Source: Morchella semilibera (lineage: Eukaryota; Ascomycota; Pezizomycetes; Pezizales; Morchellaceae). From it: DNA of 64,000 nucleotides. The notes under the pieces are model-generated. The model had not been told where the DNA came from, ran no database searches, and saw only the letters and a list, made by a program, of their open reading frames with translations. Numbering within the stretch: the first letter of the stretch is position 1; each line of letters begins with the position of its first letter. Below, one piece after another: positions 13,481 through 24,847 of this stretch. The stretch covers positions 1,437,101-1,501,100 of the forward strand of contig WBVU01000016.1 of NCBI GenBank assembly GCA_009192285.1. Reading direction: 5' to 3'. The position numbers and the translations under genes were made by a program.

Positions 13481-13678
13481 AGTGTCGGAGAGTAATGCAC
13501 ATTCGGTGGTTTCACAGCTGCAACCACTACACAAGGCTATTTCAAGGTAAATATGAGTGTGTAGATACTCTTCATCAAGTATATGCTTAGTGCTTAGGTA
13601 TGGTCGAGAGGTTCTGTACGATTGTGATAAAGTATTTGGGGCGTTGTCTAGTCAAAATGTGCATTACTTCCCGACACC
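13481..13678. mobile_element. MITE-like inverted-repeat element, family C, copy 1
   Basis: The left end AGTGTCGGAGAGTAATGCAC is mirrored by GTGCATTACTTCCCGACAC at the right end, giving a terminal inverted repeat of about 20 bp around roughly 160 bp of non-coding DNA. The interior, for example GTGCTTAGGTATGG and GATAAAGTATTTGGG, recurs at 50,761-50,937. The size and lack of coding capacity fit a non-autonomous DNA transposon. The superfamily is not determined. Confidence 0.7.
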
Positions 13679-14343
13679 ATTTTCACTCCGAAAACAACGG
13701 TGATTACAGGAAGTAATCAATGCTTGTGCGGTGACGTCTTTTACAGGCTTTGATCTTTTTATACTGCTTTAAGCATAATGCTGCCTATATCTTGATCGCA
13801 AGTATTATTGACCTAGATAAGCATCAATATATAGCTACATGATTCCCACGTACCAGCTATCAGATCTCGTTAAGCGGACTCAACTTCAAACTCGGAGAAT
13901 TCCCCCGTCATCGGCCTGGACAGGGTTAAGTATTCGATAAACGCGACAGCTCGCAGATCGCTATTAGATATGTTCGCCTGAAGATAGTTGCTGGCCGAGT
14001 GACGATTAGTAAACAACAATGGCGTATGCATGGCTGTTGCTCTGCTCTCTACCAAGGAACCTGAAAACAGCACTGGTTGAACATCTACAAATGTAGAAAT
14101 ATCAAATGGTCCATGGCGATGGGCCGGGCCGCGGGGCCAGGTATCTCAGCTGTCTCGTTATCCGCTGGGCCGCCCCCCCCCCTTTTAGCCGCTGTGGTAG
14201 GTAGCGACGGGTAACCACCCTGATTACTGTTCCTCCGCTGTAACATTGCCCCGATGACCCACTTTAACCCTAACCCCACAACACAAGCTTTCGCCGATAC
14301 CAAGGGTTGAATGTTACGTAAACGTGGAGCCTAGACCCCCTTT

Positions 14344-14400
14344 CCTCTCGAGTAACAGAAACCTCCGGAGGATTTTCTCTCGAGTAATAGAAACCTCTCC
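14344..14400. repeat. short direct repeat CTCTCGAGTAAYAGAAACCTC
   Basis: Two nearly identical units starting at about 14345 and 14379 (one C/T difference), period about 34 bases, in gene-free DNA. Confidence 0.6.
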
Positions 14401-15363
14401 CCAACTCGACTAACACTAGCTAGAAGCCCCCCTCCCGGAGACTTTCTCTCAGTTTGTAAAAATCGATTTAATCGAGTAATATTTACATACCCTAGCTATC
14501 TGCGGGCGGAGGCGAGCGTTTGTTGTCCTTTGATTATTGGCATAAAATCATACGATTGTAAAGGTACTCTGCTCGAGTAAAGTCTACTCGCCCTGATGTT
14601 TTTCCCCTGTGGCTATTCTAGTACCTATAGCCAACAGCGACCATTGAATACATGTAGATTCAGAAAATCAAGCCTACATATATTCTAAAACAGAGAGAGA
14701 CACAAATATGTACGGCATTCCCCGGTTATCTAGCAAGGGGTAAATCCGGCCGGTTGCGGAATTCCGAAGCGATCATCGTGGAATTTCTTATCTTATCGAT
14801 AACCTCAATGGTTAAACGACCAATACAACCATCATCGGCACGAGCTCCAACTTCCCCATCATCCCTTCTATCCGCATGCCTGCAGATAGAGAGATAGCGG
14901 ATTAGTGAAATTGGTAGATAGCGAGTTACTTTGGTAGTACATAGGTTCGTATGTAGATATATACCGCTCTGAAACAGGTATAATATCCTATTTTACCCTG
15001 TAGAGTGGTCCATCTCTGGCCTGCATTCCCGTTACATCCCGATTCTTTTTCGGGAAGTGCATCTGGTAACCATGGATCGCGGGTTCAAGGGACGAAGACC
15101 CTTCTTTCTTAGATGACTTGGCTAAACCATATCAGGTTAGTATCATTAGCTCAGTCTAGTGGTACTCGGTGATATTAGCTTGAGGTGGCTGAATTTTTTT
15201 GTTTCTCTTTGTTCTGGAAGAATCGTAGGCCCTGAATATCTTTTTTTTTTTTCCCCGGTTGCTGGCATCGTATTAGGAAGAGTATGTGCCTATGCGGTGG
15301 AAACTTGGGGAGGCTCTAATGTGGTTAGGAATATGTGCGGGTGGCCATGGAGAACTTGCTAGC

Positions 15364-15390
15364 TTATCGGCCAGCCAAATTTTTGTTATC
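15364..15390. promoter_or_regulatory. paired GATA-factor sites upstream of allantoinase
   Basis: Two TTATC (GATAA on the other strand) cores at 15364-15368 and 15386-15390, 22 bp apart and about 240 bp before the allantoinase ATG. AreA/NIT2-type nitrogen regulators bind such closely spaced pairs in nitrogen-catabolite promoters. Binding here is inference. Confidence 0.4.
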
Positions 15391-15553
15391 AGTGAGATCT
15401 TTTCTTAGCACAAGGGGGATACGTACCCCGGAGTTAAATCGTAATGACTACCCCAGGGAATGGGGGGCTCTGCCGGAGAATCCCCTCCTTTTAAATCTCC
15501 AACTTTCCCCTAGTTTCCTCTATTCTATGGTCATCTTGCCCTCCATCTCCCAA

Positions 15554-15560
15554 TATAAAG
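15554..15560 (+). promoter_or_regulatory. TATA-like box of allantoinase gene
   Basis: TATAAAG lies 67-73 bases upstream of the ATG and follows a CT-rich stretch, as in many fungal promoters. Confidence 0.4.
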
Positions 15561-15626
15561 AGCCCCGTATCGATACACTATCTCTCGTATCCTACCTGTA
15601 ACCCCATATTAACAAATTTTCTCATA

Positions 15627-17290
15627 ATGGCACCCCATCTTGAAACCCCAATTGCACCACTATCGAGACTTCCTACTGAGTTAGATCTCAATATCCACGA
15701 GTTCATCACATCTCAAGAACTTCCCACAGTTCTCTGCTCCACACGAGCTATTGTTTTCGGGGCCCTCACGCCCGCAACACTTCTTATCTCCCCCACTACC
15801 GGTAAAATTCTCCGAATTCATACCTCTGTCCTCCCTCGCACCTCATTTCCGCCAGGAACTCAATACCATGACTGCTCCCCTCTTGTCCTCATGCCGGGTC
15901 TCGTAGACGCACATGTGCACCTCAACGAGCCCGGTTGGAGAACCGAATGGGAAGGTTTCGAGACCGGAACAAAGGCTGCGGCATTTGGTGGTGTTACTAC
16001 CGTCATTGATATGCCGTTGAATGCGATCCCCCCGACTACCACGGTGGAGAATTTAGAGTTGAAGAAGCAAGCAGCGGAGGGTCAGTGTTGGGTAGATGTT
16101 GGGTTTTATGGTGGTGTTATCCCGGGAAACCAAGATCATTTAATACCTCTAGTTGAAGCTGGCGTGAGAGGCTTCAAGTGCTTTCTTATTGACTCTGGTG
16201 TAAGTCTCCCGAAATCTTAGTCACAATTTGCTCTTAACAACCATCGGTTTTGTGTTTCCCGGTACTGATAGATCGATAGGTCGAGGAATTTCCTTGCGTC
16301 AGTGCGGAAGATGTATCGATTGCGATGAAGACCCTTTCCAAGTCCCCAACGACATTAATGTTTCATGCCGAAATGCTTCCACCTCTCTCCCTATCACTTG
16401 GAGATTCTGTCCTCCACGGTGATCCCCCTCTTGCTCCCGCTGGCCCCCTGGCCTCATACTCTACCTTTCTTGCTTCGCGTCCTCCCGCTTTCGAGACATA
16501 TGCTATTGAGGAGATCCTCTCACTTGCACATGTAGCGCCTGAATTGCAACTCCACATCGTGCATCTTTCTGCGGCTGAGGGTATTCCACTTGTCCGTAAA
16601 GCTAGGGAATGCGGGATAAAGTTGACTGCGGAAACCTGCTTTCATTATCTTACACTTGCGGCAGAGGAGATCGAGGATGGAGATACCAGACACAAATGTT
16701 GCCCCCCTATTCGTGAGGGTACAAACCGCGAATTCCTTTGGGATGCTCTCAAGGAGGGATTGGTGGAAACCGTGGTCTCTGACCACTCACCATGTACGCC
16801 TGATTTGAAGATGTTGAAAGATGATGGTGGCGATGGTGATTTCTTTAAGGCTTGGGGTGGAATATCAACTGTCGGGTTGGGACTCAGCATCCTGTGGACT
16901 GAAGGACAGAAGAGAAATGTATCCTTGGAGCAATGTGCGGAATGGACCAGCTATAAGACGGCAAAGCAGGTCGGTTTGTTGGGGAAGAAGGGTGCGTTGG
17001 AGGTTGGATGGGATGCAGATGTGTGCATCTTTGACCCTGAAGCAGAGTTTACTGTCCGTTGCCCTCTCCTCAAGATTTTTTGAATAAAGCCAGCTAACAC
17101 TCCTTGGTAGGTCACCACCAACGACATGAAATTTAAAAATAAAGTCACTCCATACGAGAACAAGACCCTCAAAGGCAAGGTTGTTGAAACTTGGCTTCGT
17201 GGCAAAAAGATCTATTCTGACACTCAAGGGTTCCAAAAATCTGGGCCTTCTGGGAAATTATTGTTGGAGAAGAGACGGTTTCCCAACTAG
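15627..17290 (+). CDS. dal1: allantoinase
   Basis: Three exons, 15627-16199, 16280-17053 and 17111-17290; 508 residues. It hydrolyses (S)-allantoin to allantoate in purine degradation and belongs to the cyclic amidohydrolase superfamily. Metal-site residues are visible in order: [14 protein letters not shown] (His at about 96 and 98), GFKCFL (the Lys that is carbamylated, about 184), FHAEM (His about 220), HIVHLS (about 286) and SDHSPC (Asp about 359). The exon-1 junction [15 protein letters not shown] and the last junction [14 protein letters not shown] match the expected continuity. A long N-terminus and the TWLRGKKIY end are normal for fungal allantoinases. The start is the only ATG shortly after the TATA-like box. 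Nitrogen control by a GATA factor is likely. The last donor is GTCCGT, slightly off consensus. Confidence 0.95.
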
Positions 17291-18712
17291 AGATTTGCTA
17301 TAAAGTATTGTAATTTTTTTCTTCCTTTTTTTGGTTTGTTTCGCCGAGTAATATTTTAAAGGAGTCTTGTGTTTTGGGGCTGCAATGTTTTCTTGCTTTT
17401 ATTTTTGATTTGGGCCTACACTGTACTGGTTAGAGTCTGGTTCTTGGAGAGCTGTATTGATACCCACCAGCTAGATGTATGTAGCTTAATGATATGATCA
17501 GATGACCCAACTCGAGCCTCCTTCTCCTCTTTCTTTCTTCCTTCTGCATCTTGAATATGGTGATAGAAACATGCCCAAGGAAGCAATCGCCGTCTCAGGG
17601 AGCAGGTCCAGGAGATCCACCGACCACTATTTAGGGCGTTGCAAGGGATGTTGTCATCAACAGTGATGAGCACCTCACCCTCCACGATTTACGGCTGCAT
17701 GCATGCCAAGGATGAGCAGTCTAGGCTTGGCATGGGGCATGATAGATCACTCGGGCCTGTGAGCATGAAGGATGCCTATACTTGAGTTTCAGTGATCTTG
17801 GTGCAATAAGTTTGGGGAGGTAAAAGAGCTCGGTTTTACCATCTGTAGGGGCGGAGACATGCACTTTGCTTGTATGGAACATCAAAAGGCGCACATCAAG
17901 CTCGGGGAATAGGGTCTGGGCGATCAGAGAGAAAGTCCGAGCATACATATACTATATGTACATGTATGTAGGCACGAGAATCAGAGGCCCAAAGGTTCCA
18001 GGCCTTCCGTCGGCTTGTGCCTTTCTATTCGGTGCGCGCGTCTATCTATATTACATGTATATATACACAATATACATGTATGCTCATGTTTAGAATGTGG
18101 AATCACCTCCACTAGCTGGTGCGATATATATACATGTATATATACTTATATATTATTGGGGTCTTTAACAACCTGTTTAGATATCTTTTTATGCTCTGAT
18201 ATTCGTCTCTCGTATTTTATCATTCCGGCTGTAATCTGCTATTCCCGGAAGCCGGAAGCCCGAACCCCTCTCCAAACCCCTCAAGATACATGTACATTTA
18301 CCAGCAACGTGAATATCTCCAAGGCTACTATTTAGTCCTCAATCCTCGTAGTAAACTATAGTAAAGCTTTATACTTGTATAATTATACGCTATATACTAT
18401 AATAACTATATGTAGCCGGTGGACTGCGGGTGCTATGTCATGTAAATCTCAGGCCTTTCCTACTGCTGAAAAGACTCCTCATAAGTAAACTAGAATTAAA
18501 AAATAAACGATCGTACTGCATCAACCTTCAGACCTGTAATACCTACAGGCCGCCCGTGAATGAAATTGCCCCTTAACAAAAGAAACCCTGTAATCGTAAT
18601 CCCCATGCGCCGCTGCTAAGATAATGAAGGAATAAATAAATAAAAAATATAAAAAAAAGCCAAAAACTCCAGGGCCAATCATCAAGCCAAGCGCGCTAAC
18701 TTCCTGCACTCA
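17291..18712. other. intergenic spacer
   Basis: 3' flanks of two convergent genes. Rich in TACATGTA palindromes and TA runs (17,955-18,150). No gene or RNA recognised. Confidence 0.5.
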
Positions 18713-19196
18713 TCAGACCATTATACTCCAAAAGACCATACCGGCCACCACAAAAAGCGCCCCCATAGTAGATAATTTGCACCCATCAAAACTTCTTGGG
18801 GAAAAACTAGTCTGGCTGTCGCTACTATCGTCGTCATCTTCGAGAAGATTGGGGCATAGGCGCTCCCATGTGCTTTCTTTGTAGATTGGGATGTTGTAGG
18901 GCTCCATACAATCGAGGCATCTTGACGTGGTTTAGTAAATATTTATTGGGGCTGAGGGAAAGAAACACATACGGTTCTATTGAAGCGGTGAAATTCTCGT
19001 TATGGCATGTACAGTATGCCTGCGCTGCAGTCACTTCTTGCGCTGTGTCGACTGTGTAATTACAGCTTGCGGCGATGAAAATAAGCCCACTGCAAGAGGT
19101 AGTTTTGCAGACCTCGCTTCCGAAATTTTGACCCGCTGTAACTCTTATTGCGAGAGCAATTATTGTAAGGAGAAGTGTAAGTGTAAGGCCCTTCAT
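18713..19196 (-). CDS. small secreted cysteine-rich protein, probably GPI-anchored
   Basis: Two exons, 18973-19196 and 18713-18920, intron GTATGT..GTCAAG; 143 residues. The N-terminus MKGLTLTLLLTIIALAIRVTAG is a signal peptide with likely cleavage near residue 22. The mature part has about ten cysteines in short-spaced pairs (EVCKTTSC, YCTCHN, PCLDCM, LCPN, GCK), an acidic DDDDSSDS stretch, then a small-residue site and a hydrophobic end (MGALFVVAGMVFWSIMV), typical of GPI-anchor attachment. The spacing did not convince me of a CFEM domain, so I name no family. The likely role is a cell-wall or surface protein. The acceptor CAAG is weak but preserves the cysteine-rich frame. Confidence 0.7.
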
Positions 19197-19628
19197 TTCT
19201 GAGTGTTGAGTTGAGTTAGGATCTTTTTTTTTTGTTGTTGCGTTGTGCTAAGGTTTGGTTTGGGGTGGGGAATGCAGTTGAGATGAGCACGAAAGATCTA
19301 GGCGCAGAGAAGATAGAAATCTCGAGAGCTATATGTAGAGTGAAGATGCCCTGGATGAGCTGACAGGGTCTATATCGACAGGCGCCAGCTCAGATAGAAA
19401 AATTTGCCCGTGTCTTGATCGTAAAATGTGATTCGACTACATATAAACGGTTTCTTAGAGGCTGAGGCCGACGCCCGATAGTGCCTACCCGTGGTAGAGG
19501 AATAGTGCACTGCACAACGCTGCATGGGGGGTGGGTGGGTATAGGCATGACGTGGAGACATTAAGCTTTCCAGCCATACCTACATGTACGTACCCTACAT
19601 GTAGCCCGAGTGATTTGCCTCTTCTCTT

Positions 19629-19648
19629 CCCCCCCCCCCCCCCCCCCC
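19629..19648. repeat. poly-C run (about 20)
   Basis: Homopolymer of C in intergenic DNA; its exact length may be affected by sequencing. Confidence 0.8.
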
Positions 19649-21789
19649 TTTCAAAAATCACCCGATTCAAACTTTCTCCGATGGTTGTTTTCCAGCACTG
19701 ATCTAGCTTCTCCCGATAACTGTCTCATCATCCCTCAATAGTACGCCCAGAATATTGCTGCGCCTGCACAGATTTCCGAGAGATATCCAAGCGCCAATTC
19801 GATCTACCTCATCATCGTTTGTTCTACCCCGAAAAAGAGTAGACACGCTTAATCGTTCTCGTCTTAGGATTCGGGCTGAATCTGCACATCATGATCTTTC
19901 CAAGCCAGATTACGCGTACAACTGCAACCAATGCTTGGTATATCTTGTCCTAACACCAACCACTAGGCCGGTATCTACATATACTCTATAGTATTTCCCA
20001 CCGGGATGTAGTGGCCTTTTCCCTAGGTATTACCTAGAACCCCGATTTTGCTACTGTTGAGACTTGAAATAAGAGCCTGGGTTTAATTAATGTAGGGGTG
20101 TGGGCACAACCAATCAGAAGGCTTAGATTTGGCCCCTTTGAACCCGGGCTGTTCCTTTAGGAACTAATGAAGAAGGCTGGAAACCAAGTCCTTGATGAAT
20201 GCCTACCCCTGGTCCAAGAGCTCATGTCGGGAATCTCCAACGGACCGTGGTTGCATGGTACCAACCCGCTGCCCACATATGTGTGGCAGTGCAATGCTTG
20301 TTACGACACCTGCAAACTTCGAGTCGGAAAAACGGCTGTGGGTTAGGTTTAGGAGCTGAAATCTAGGAATATAATAAGCTTTCGCTCTGCTAGTTACGCA
20401 ACTAACCCGGAAAACCCGGAGCTTATATCCCTAATCACCGCCCATCTGTGTAAGAAACATTATGGCACCATGCAGCGATATACTGACAACTGTTCGTTAT
20501 TCCTCAATTTCTGAAACAGTAGGATTAGTTATACAGGATCCTGCTGGTTGGGAGAAATGAAAAGCTAGTATCAGCCTACGCTCTGTTGTACGAATTCATA
20601 TTTGAGGCGCAGGCATTAAACCTACCACGTTCCAAACGACTCAATTGTTTTTTTTTTGTCTAATGGTATCGAGATAATATTCATGGATGGCCTTAGCCCA
20701 CCCCTATGAAAAATTAAGCTACACGCTATTGAAGCCGGGGTCGTACAACATGTTGTGGGGCAGAGATTAGCATTGCCATATACATACATGTATCAGGACA
20801 TATGCCGGCCACAGCCGGAAACAACATTATTGGTATTACTAACCACTCGAATGCAAACAATCTCATCAGAGAGGCTGTGCATCGATGTACCATGATAGCA
20901 GTCAAGTGGAGCGTTACCCACAGGTTCTCTCGATATAATTCGAGTGAAACTAGCTAGTATTTTTATAGGAGAGGTGGATAATAGAGTGGAGGGAAATTGT
21001 ATAAACAGAGCTGGGCCTACTAAGGCAAAGTATTGGCCGGGAATTAGTGCCCTTAATTAAAAACTATCCTTCTGAACTATGTAACGATAGTGAGGGCCTA
21101 GCTGCGTAGCTGTCGGGGCTCTGCTCGGGAGTGGTGGATTGGGTTTGGCCTTGCTCGTGGTGCCAGAATTATATTAGGATACCGCCGCTCAACTACAACT
21201 AAGCGTATAATTTGGTGAGGAATGGCGCCGGAACATGTAATCAATAAACTCCAAGTGAAGTGATCGGCGCTCTTAATTTGAGTCTAAATTGTTTTAAAAC
21301 ACCAAAGTATAAGAGGTCTTGGCAACGAGTGATATCCTGTGTACATTACTAGCTTATATTGCATGCCTGCTTCCTATAGTTGACGTTAAATGCTATAGTA
21401 TCTACACTTTTAATTCCGTAATAGCATGTTATCCGAAGTTTCACACACATCACCATTGGAAAGTTTATTCAAGGGTTAGGTTTTGGATATACATACATAC
21501 AGAGCACCCAGTGCCCGAATTGTCCAGCTTGTACCATCTGGTCCGCAGAATATCAAAGGAGAACACATTTCAATATGCGAGAATATTAAGTAAATGCTGA
21601 GGACCTGCTAAGGACAGTTTGAGCGACGGAATTTGGAGCGGCGAAATTTCTGAGCCAAGTCTTGGGATAACGGCTCAAAGCTTGGAAAAAACACGGGGCT
21701 TCAATTAATCTGGACACTTTTACGTTTTATGATAGTACCAGTTTATCTGGACTATTGGCGTAAATCATATCCTTAACACCAATTTTTGT

Positions 21790-21797
21790 ACTATATA
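21790..21797 (+). promoter_or_regulatory. TATA box and pyrimidine-rich leader
   Basis: ACTATATAAAC lies about 130 bases before the ATG at 21924 and is followed by a CT-rich leader (CCTCTTTCTCCCTCCGTCTC) with ACACC/CAAACA segments. This layout is typical of strongly expressed fungal genes. Confidence 0.5.
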
Positions 21798-21923
21798 AAC
21801 AACCTCTTTCTCCCTCCGTCTCTCCTTCATCATTCAACTCTTCAATCTCAACACCAAGCATCAAACATACATTTCTCACATCACAAACTTTCTAATACTC
21901 AAAAAGCTCTAAACTAATCAACA

Positions 21924-23093
21924 ATGTCTGGAACCAACAACTCCACCGCTCCTCCTCCTTCATACTTCGATAAGGCAAAAGACGCCGTAAACTGTGTTGT
22001 TGGCAACTTGACTGGTAAGATCTCAATTTGCCAATTACTCCCCTCCTTAATATCTCCACACACACACTCTCTCTCTGGTGATGAAAAATACTAAGTTGGC
22101 CACCCTCCTCTAGGTACTCACGATGACAAGGAGACTGTCTCCAAGCCACAAGTTCCTAAAGCCTCCTCAGCTTGCACTTCTGCCATGGATACAGAATGCA
22201 CAATGGGCAAGACTACCATCAAGGCTATGAAGAATACCGACGGTTCTATTTCTATGCCAAACACTGTCGAGGAAGCCCTTGACATGGCCAAAGTCTATAA
22301 TTCTAAGGCTGTCGAGACTTGTGATGCTATGAAATTCTCTGCAGATTCTAGTAAGAGTACCGATGCTGATGAAGCCTCGAAGAAGGTTTCATTGGAAGGT
22401 AGCAAAGGTGTGTAGTATTCAAACTCAATCTGGTATAAAGATCATAACTAACTAAAATAAATTAGCATGCTCCATGGTCGTTGAAAATGTCAACAAAGCC
22501 GAGGCTGCAAAAGACATGACCCAAAAGCCTTTGGAAAATGCCAAATTGATGGATGGTGCCTGTGACACCAAGTCCGAGAAAAAGATGGAGGGCGCCTGTG
22601 ACGCCAAGTCTGAGAAGAAAATGGATGATGTCCATGACAATAAGGTTTGTATGTCCGAAAAGAAGATTGATGGTGAGGAAAAGATGGATCACAAAATGCA
22701 TCAAAACAAGATGAACGACGAGATGAATGACAAGATGGATCACAAGATGGATTCCAAGAATACTGATCAGAAGATGATGAATGATGAGAAGATGGGGAAG
22801 ACTTATGTTGAGAAGCAGGCCGATGGCCCTCAAATGAAAAAAATGGATGGAGTCTGTGAGATGGGTGCTTGTGTCAAAAATGAGGAGCCCAAGACTCACG
22901 GTTACGCTTCTACTGGTTCGTATATTTCTTAGTATATTGAGAAATAATAACTAGAAACTAACAAGGTTAGGAAAAGCTTCCCACGCTGCCGGAGAAATGT
23001 CCTCCAAGAAGGGTAGTGCCTGCAATACTGGTAAGTTGTTTAGCTAATTCCTATGTTTTGGGCCGACTACTAATATGTTTGGTAGAATGTTAA
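21924..23093 (+). CDS. hydrophilic Lys/Met/Asp-rich repetitive protein
   Basis: Five exons: 21924-22014, 22114-22407, 22466-22915, 22971-23030 and 23086-23093; 300 residues. All four introns are phase 1, each splitting a codon that begins with G. The first 30 residues (MSGTNNSTAPPPSYFDKAKD then AVNCVVGNLTG) recall short stress- or glucose-repressible fungal proteins. The middle is strongly charged with loose repeats: DGACDTKSEKKMEGACDAKS, then many DHKM, NDKM and HQNKM units. Cysteines recur singly (TSAC, DTEC, ACSM, GVCEMGAC) and the protein ends SACNTEC. It has no membrane segment and is probably disordered, resembling a LEA-like protectant. The His/Met/Cys content also allows a metal-binding role. 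I do not recognise the family. Confidence 0.72.
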
Positions 23094-24847
23094 AAAGAAT
23101 TGGAGCATAGGATTGTAAATAAAAGTTGTGGACCTACAAGGGATGACGTTTGTGGGCTCTGTTCGGCGTTTGATTAGCTTGTTCTTAGTGGACCTCTAAT
23201 ATACCTTTGATCACGTTAAAAATCGTAACTATTCTTTGTGCGTGAGTTTGCGACCATTGAAATTGATGAATACCATATCCTAGAGTATAAGAGCTTTTAT
23301 GATGTCTGATACGCAACCACATCTATGTACGTGGGCGCTACAATACCTAAAGTTTTGATTGATGATGGCGCATGCGCACGTTTGTGTAGTTACCCATGGA
23401 TATCATTTCCCCCACTGTTCTTTAGGTTCTCCATATTGCTCACTTCAACTTCTTGGCCCCGGAGAACCCTCTAGCTGGGTGGTTCCAAAGCCTTTAGCAA
23501 ATACTGAATATAACTACATGTAGTCATGGGTTAACTGGAAAGACGGTTTATGGAATATATATTGTCCACTCACTCAACCAACCCTTTCTTCATATAATAA
23601 ATCAACTAGCCAACAAATCAATCAATCATAAAAGCTCTGTAGCTAGCTATGCTAGGTCGAGTGATAATGTGTGATCTCATCCGCCAAGCTCCCCGGAAGT
23701 TAAGTGATTTACCAGCCGCGGGGTGTGTGTCATCATCATTGTACGCGAATTCTTGGAAGCCTTTTCCAGGGGAATTCTGCACTTCAATTTACTCAAGCAT
23801 ACAAGTGGTTGATTTCTTCTGGATATAGAGCATGGGCTGAGCCTAAATGACGAGGAACGGTTCAACAGTATAAAATATATAAAATTCATACCGAGGCATT
23901 CCTATCTGTTATATGGTTCCCTGGAACAAGAACCCGATCGTGTGGATGGTTTTACTAGTTCTGCGCTTAATATATGTGTGTAATGTAGGTGCGCTGAATC
24001 AGAACCTTACCCACTCGAATGGTATGAGATGTTTATTGAGATTTAGATCCTATGTAGACTGATCTATTCACTAATAGGCTTATTGATTGATTGACAAATC
24101 TATTCACTAAGTACGGACATGCAGCCTTCCAGCTATAGGACCTCCTCAGTCTGGAATGGAGTTATGGGAGTTCCTCGATGGGACTAAGGAGGAAATGGCG
24201 GGGGCGTTGTTTTGGTACCGGTACATCCTTAGGTTTAGATATATCTCATAAATTAAAACGCAACATACCATACATGCAAGGGGTTTTTCTTTAAAGATTT
24301 AGAATTGGGGGCGATATATTGTGCAATATATATATGATTTGGTTCTGCTCGTGGTGAGAGTTAACAGGAGATCGACGTCATCTGCCTTTGTGATTATGTC
24401 TTTTTCTGGAAGTTTGATATGCTATATCGAATCCGTTGACTGACGGCAGTAGATCGTACGTAGCGTAGTGATCAGTCGCGGATTGATAACTGGCCAGAGT
24501 AAGATGAAGTGAGAAGAACTACTCTATATAGGACCGATGCATTAGCTAATATGTAGACAGCATGGAAACTGGGCCCCCACATCTCTCTCAGCGTCGTTGT
24601 CGCGTCGCGCCACACATAAAACCTTCCACGCACACACCACACACCACAATCCACAATCTCTTGGCAGTCTCTTGGCGGCGTTAAAAAAAAGTTCTCACCA
24701 CACACCGAATTCAACTCTCCTCCTCTCGTCTCAAAGTTACCCTCTCCGGGCCCCTCCCCTTCACTTCTCAAGTGTCCTCTCCAACAAAAACTCACAATAG
24801 TAGTTACCCTATCGACTCTTTCCTCTCGTTACCCGCCCGAACAACAA
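23094..24847. other. intergenic spacer
   Basis: No gene seen. A short stretch at 23,655-23,710 (GTGATCTCATCCGCCAAGCT) faintly resembles part of a 5S rRNA but lacks the rest. The last 250 bases are CT-rich leader of the Reb1-like gene. Confidence 0.5.

Larger units (their letters stand above)
12811..15626. other. intergenic spacer with repeats
   Basis: No gene found in 2.8 kb. It contains a small inverted-repeat element (13481-13678), a poly-A run at 13258-13276 and a short tandem repeat near 14344-14400. The final 250 bases form the allantoinase promoter. Confidence 0.55.
19197..21923. other. intergenic spacer, 2.7 kb
   Basis: No gene found. It includes the homopolymer at 19629-19648 and a small foldback (CCCGAGTGATTTG near 19607, AAAAATCACCCG near 19656). 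The right end is the promoter of the next gene. Confidence 0.5.

Noticed and set aside
15075-15170. tRNA-like pieces GGGTTCAAGG and TAGCTCAGTCTAGTGGTA
   Set aside because: The D-arm-like and T-arm-like pieces are in the wrong order and no cloverleaf can be drawn.
18713-19196. CFEM domain in the small secreted protein
   Set aside because: Cysteine number is suggestive, but the spacing does not match the eight-cysteine CFEM pattern well enough.
22452-22899. Minus-strand Leu/His-rich frames opposite the Lys/Met-rich gene
   Set aside because: Complement of AAG/ATG/GAT codons in the plus-strand gene, whose four introns all keep phase.
23655-23715. Possible 5S rRNA fragment
   Set aside because: Only a short internal stretch resembles 5S; neither the 5' nor the 3' domain or a terminator is present.
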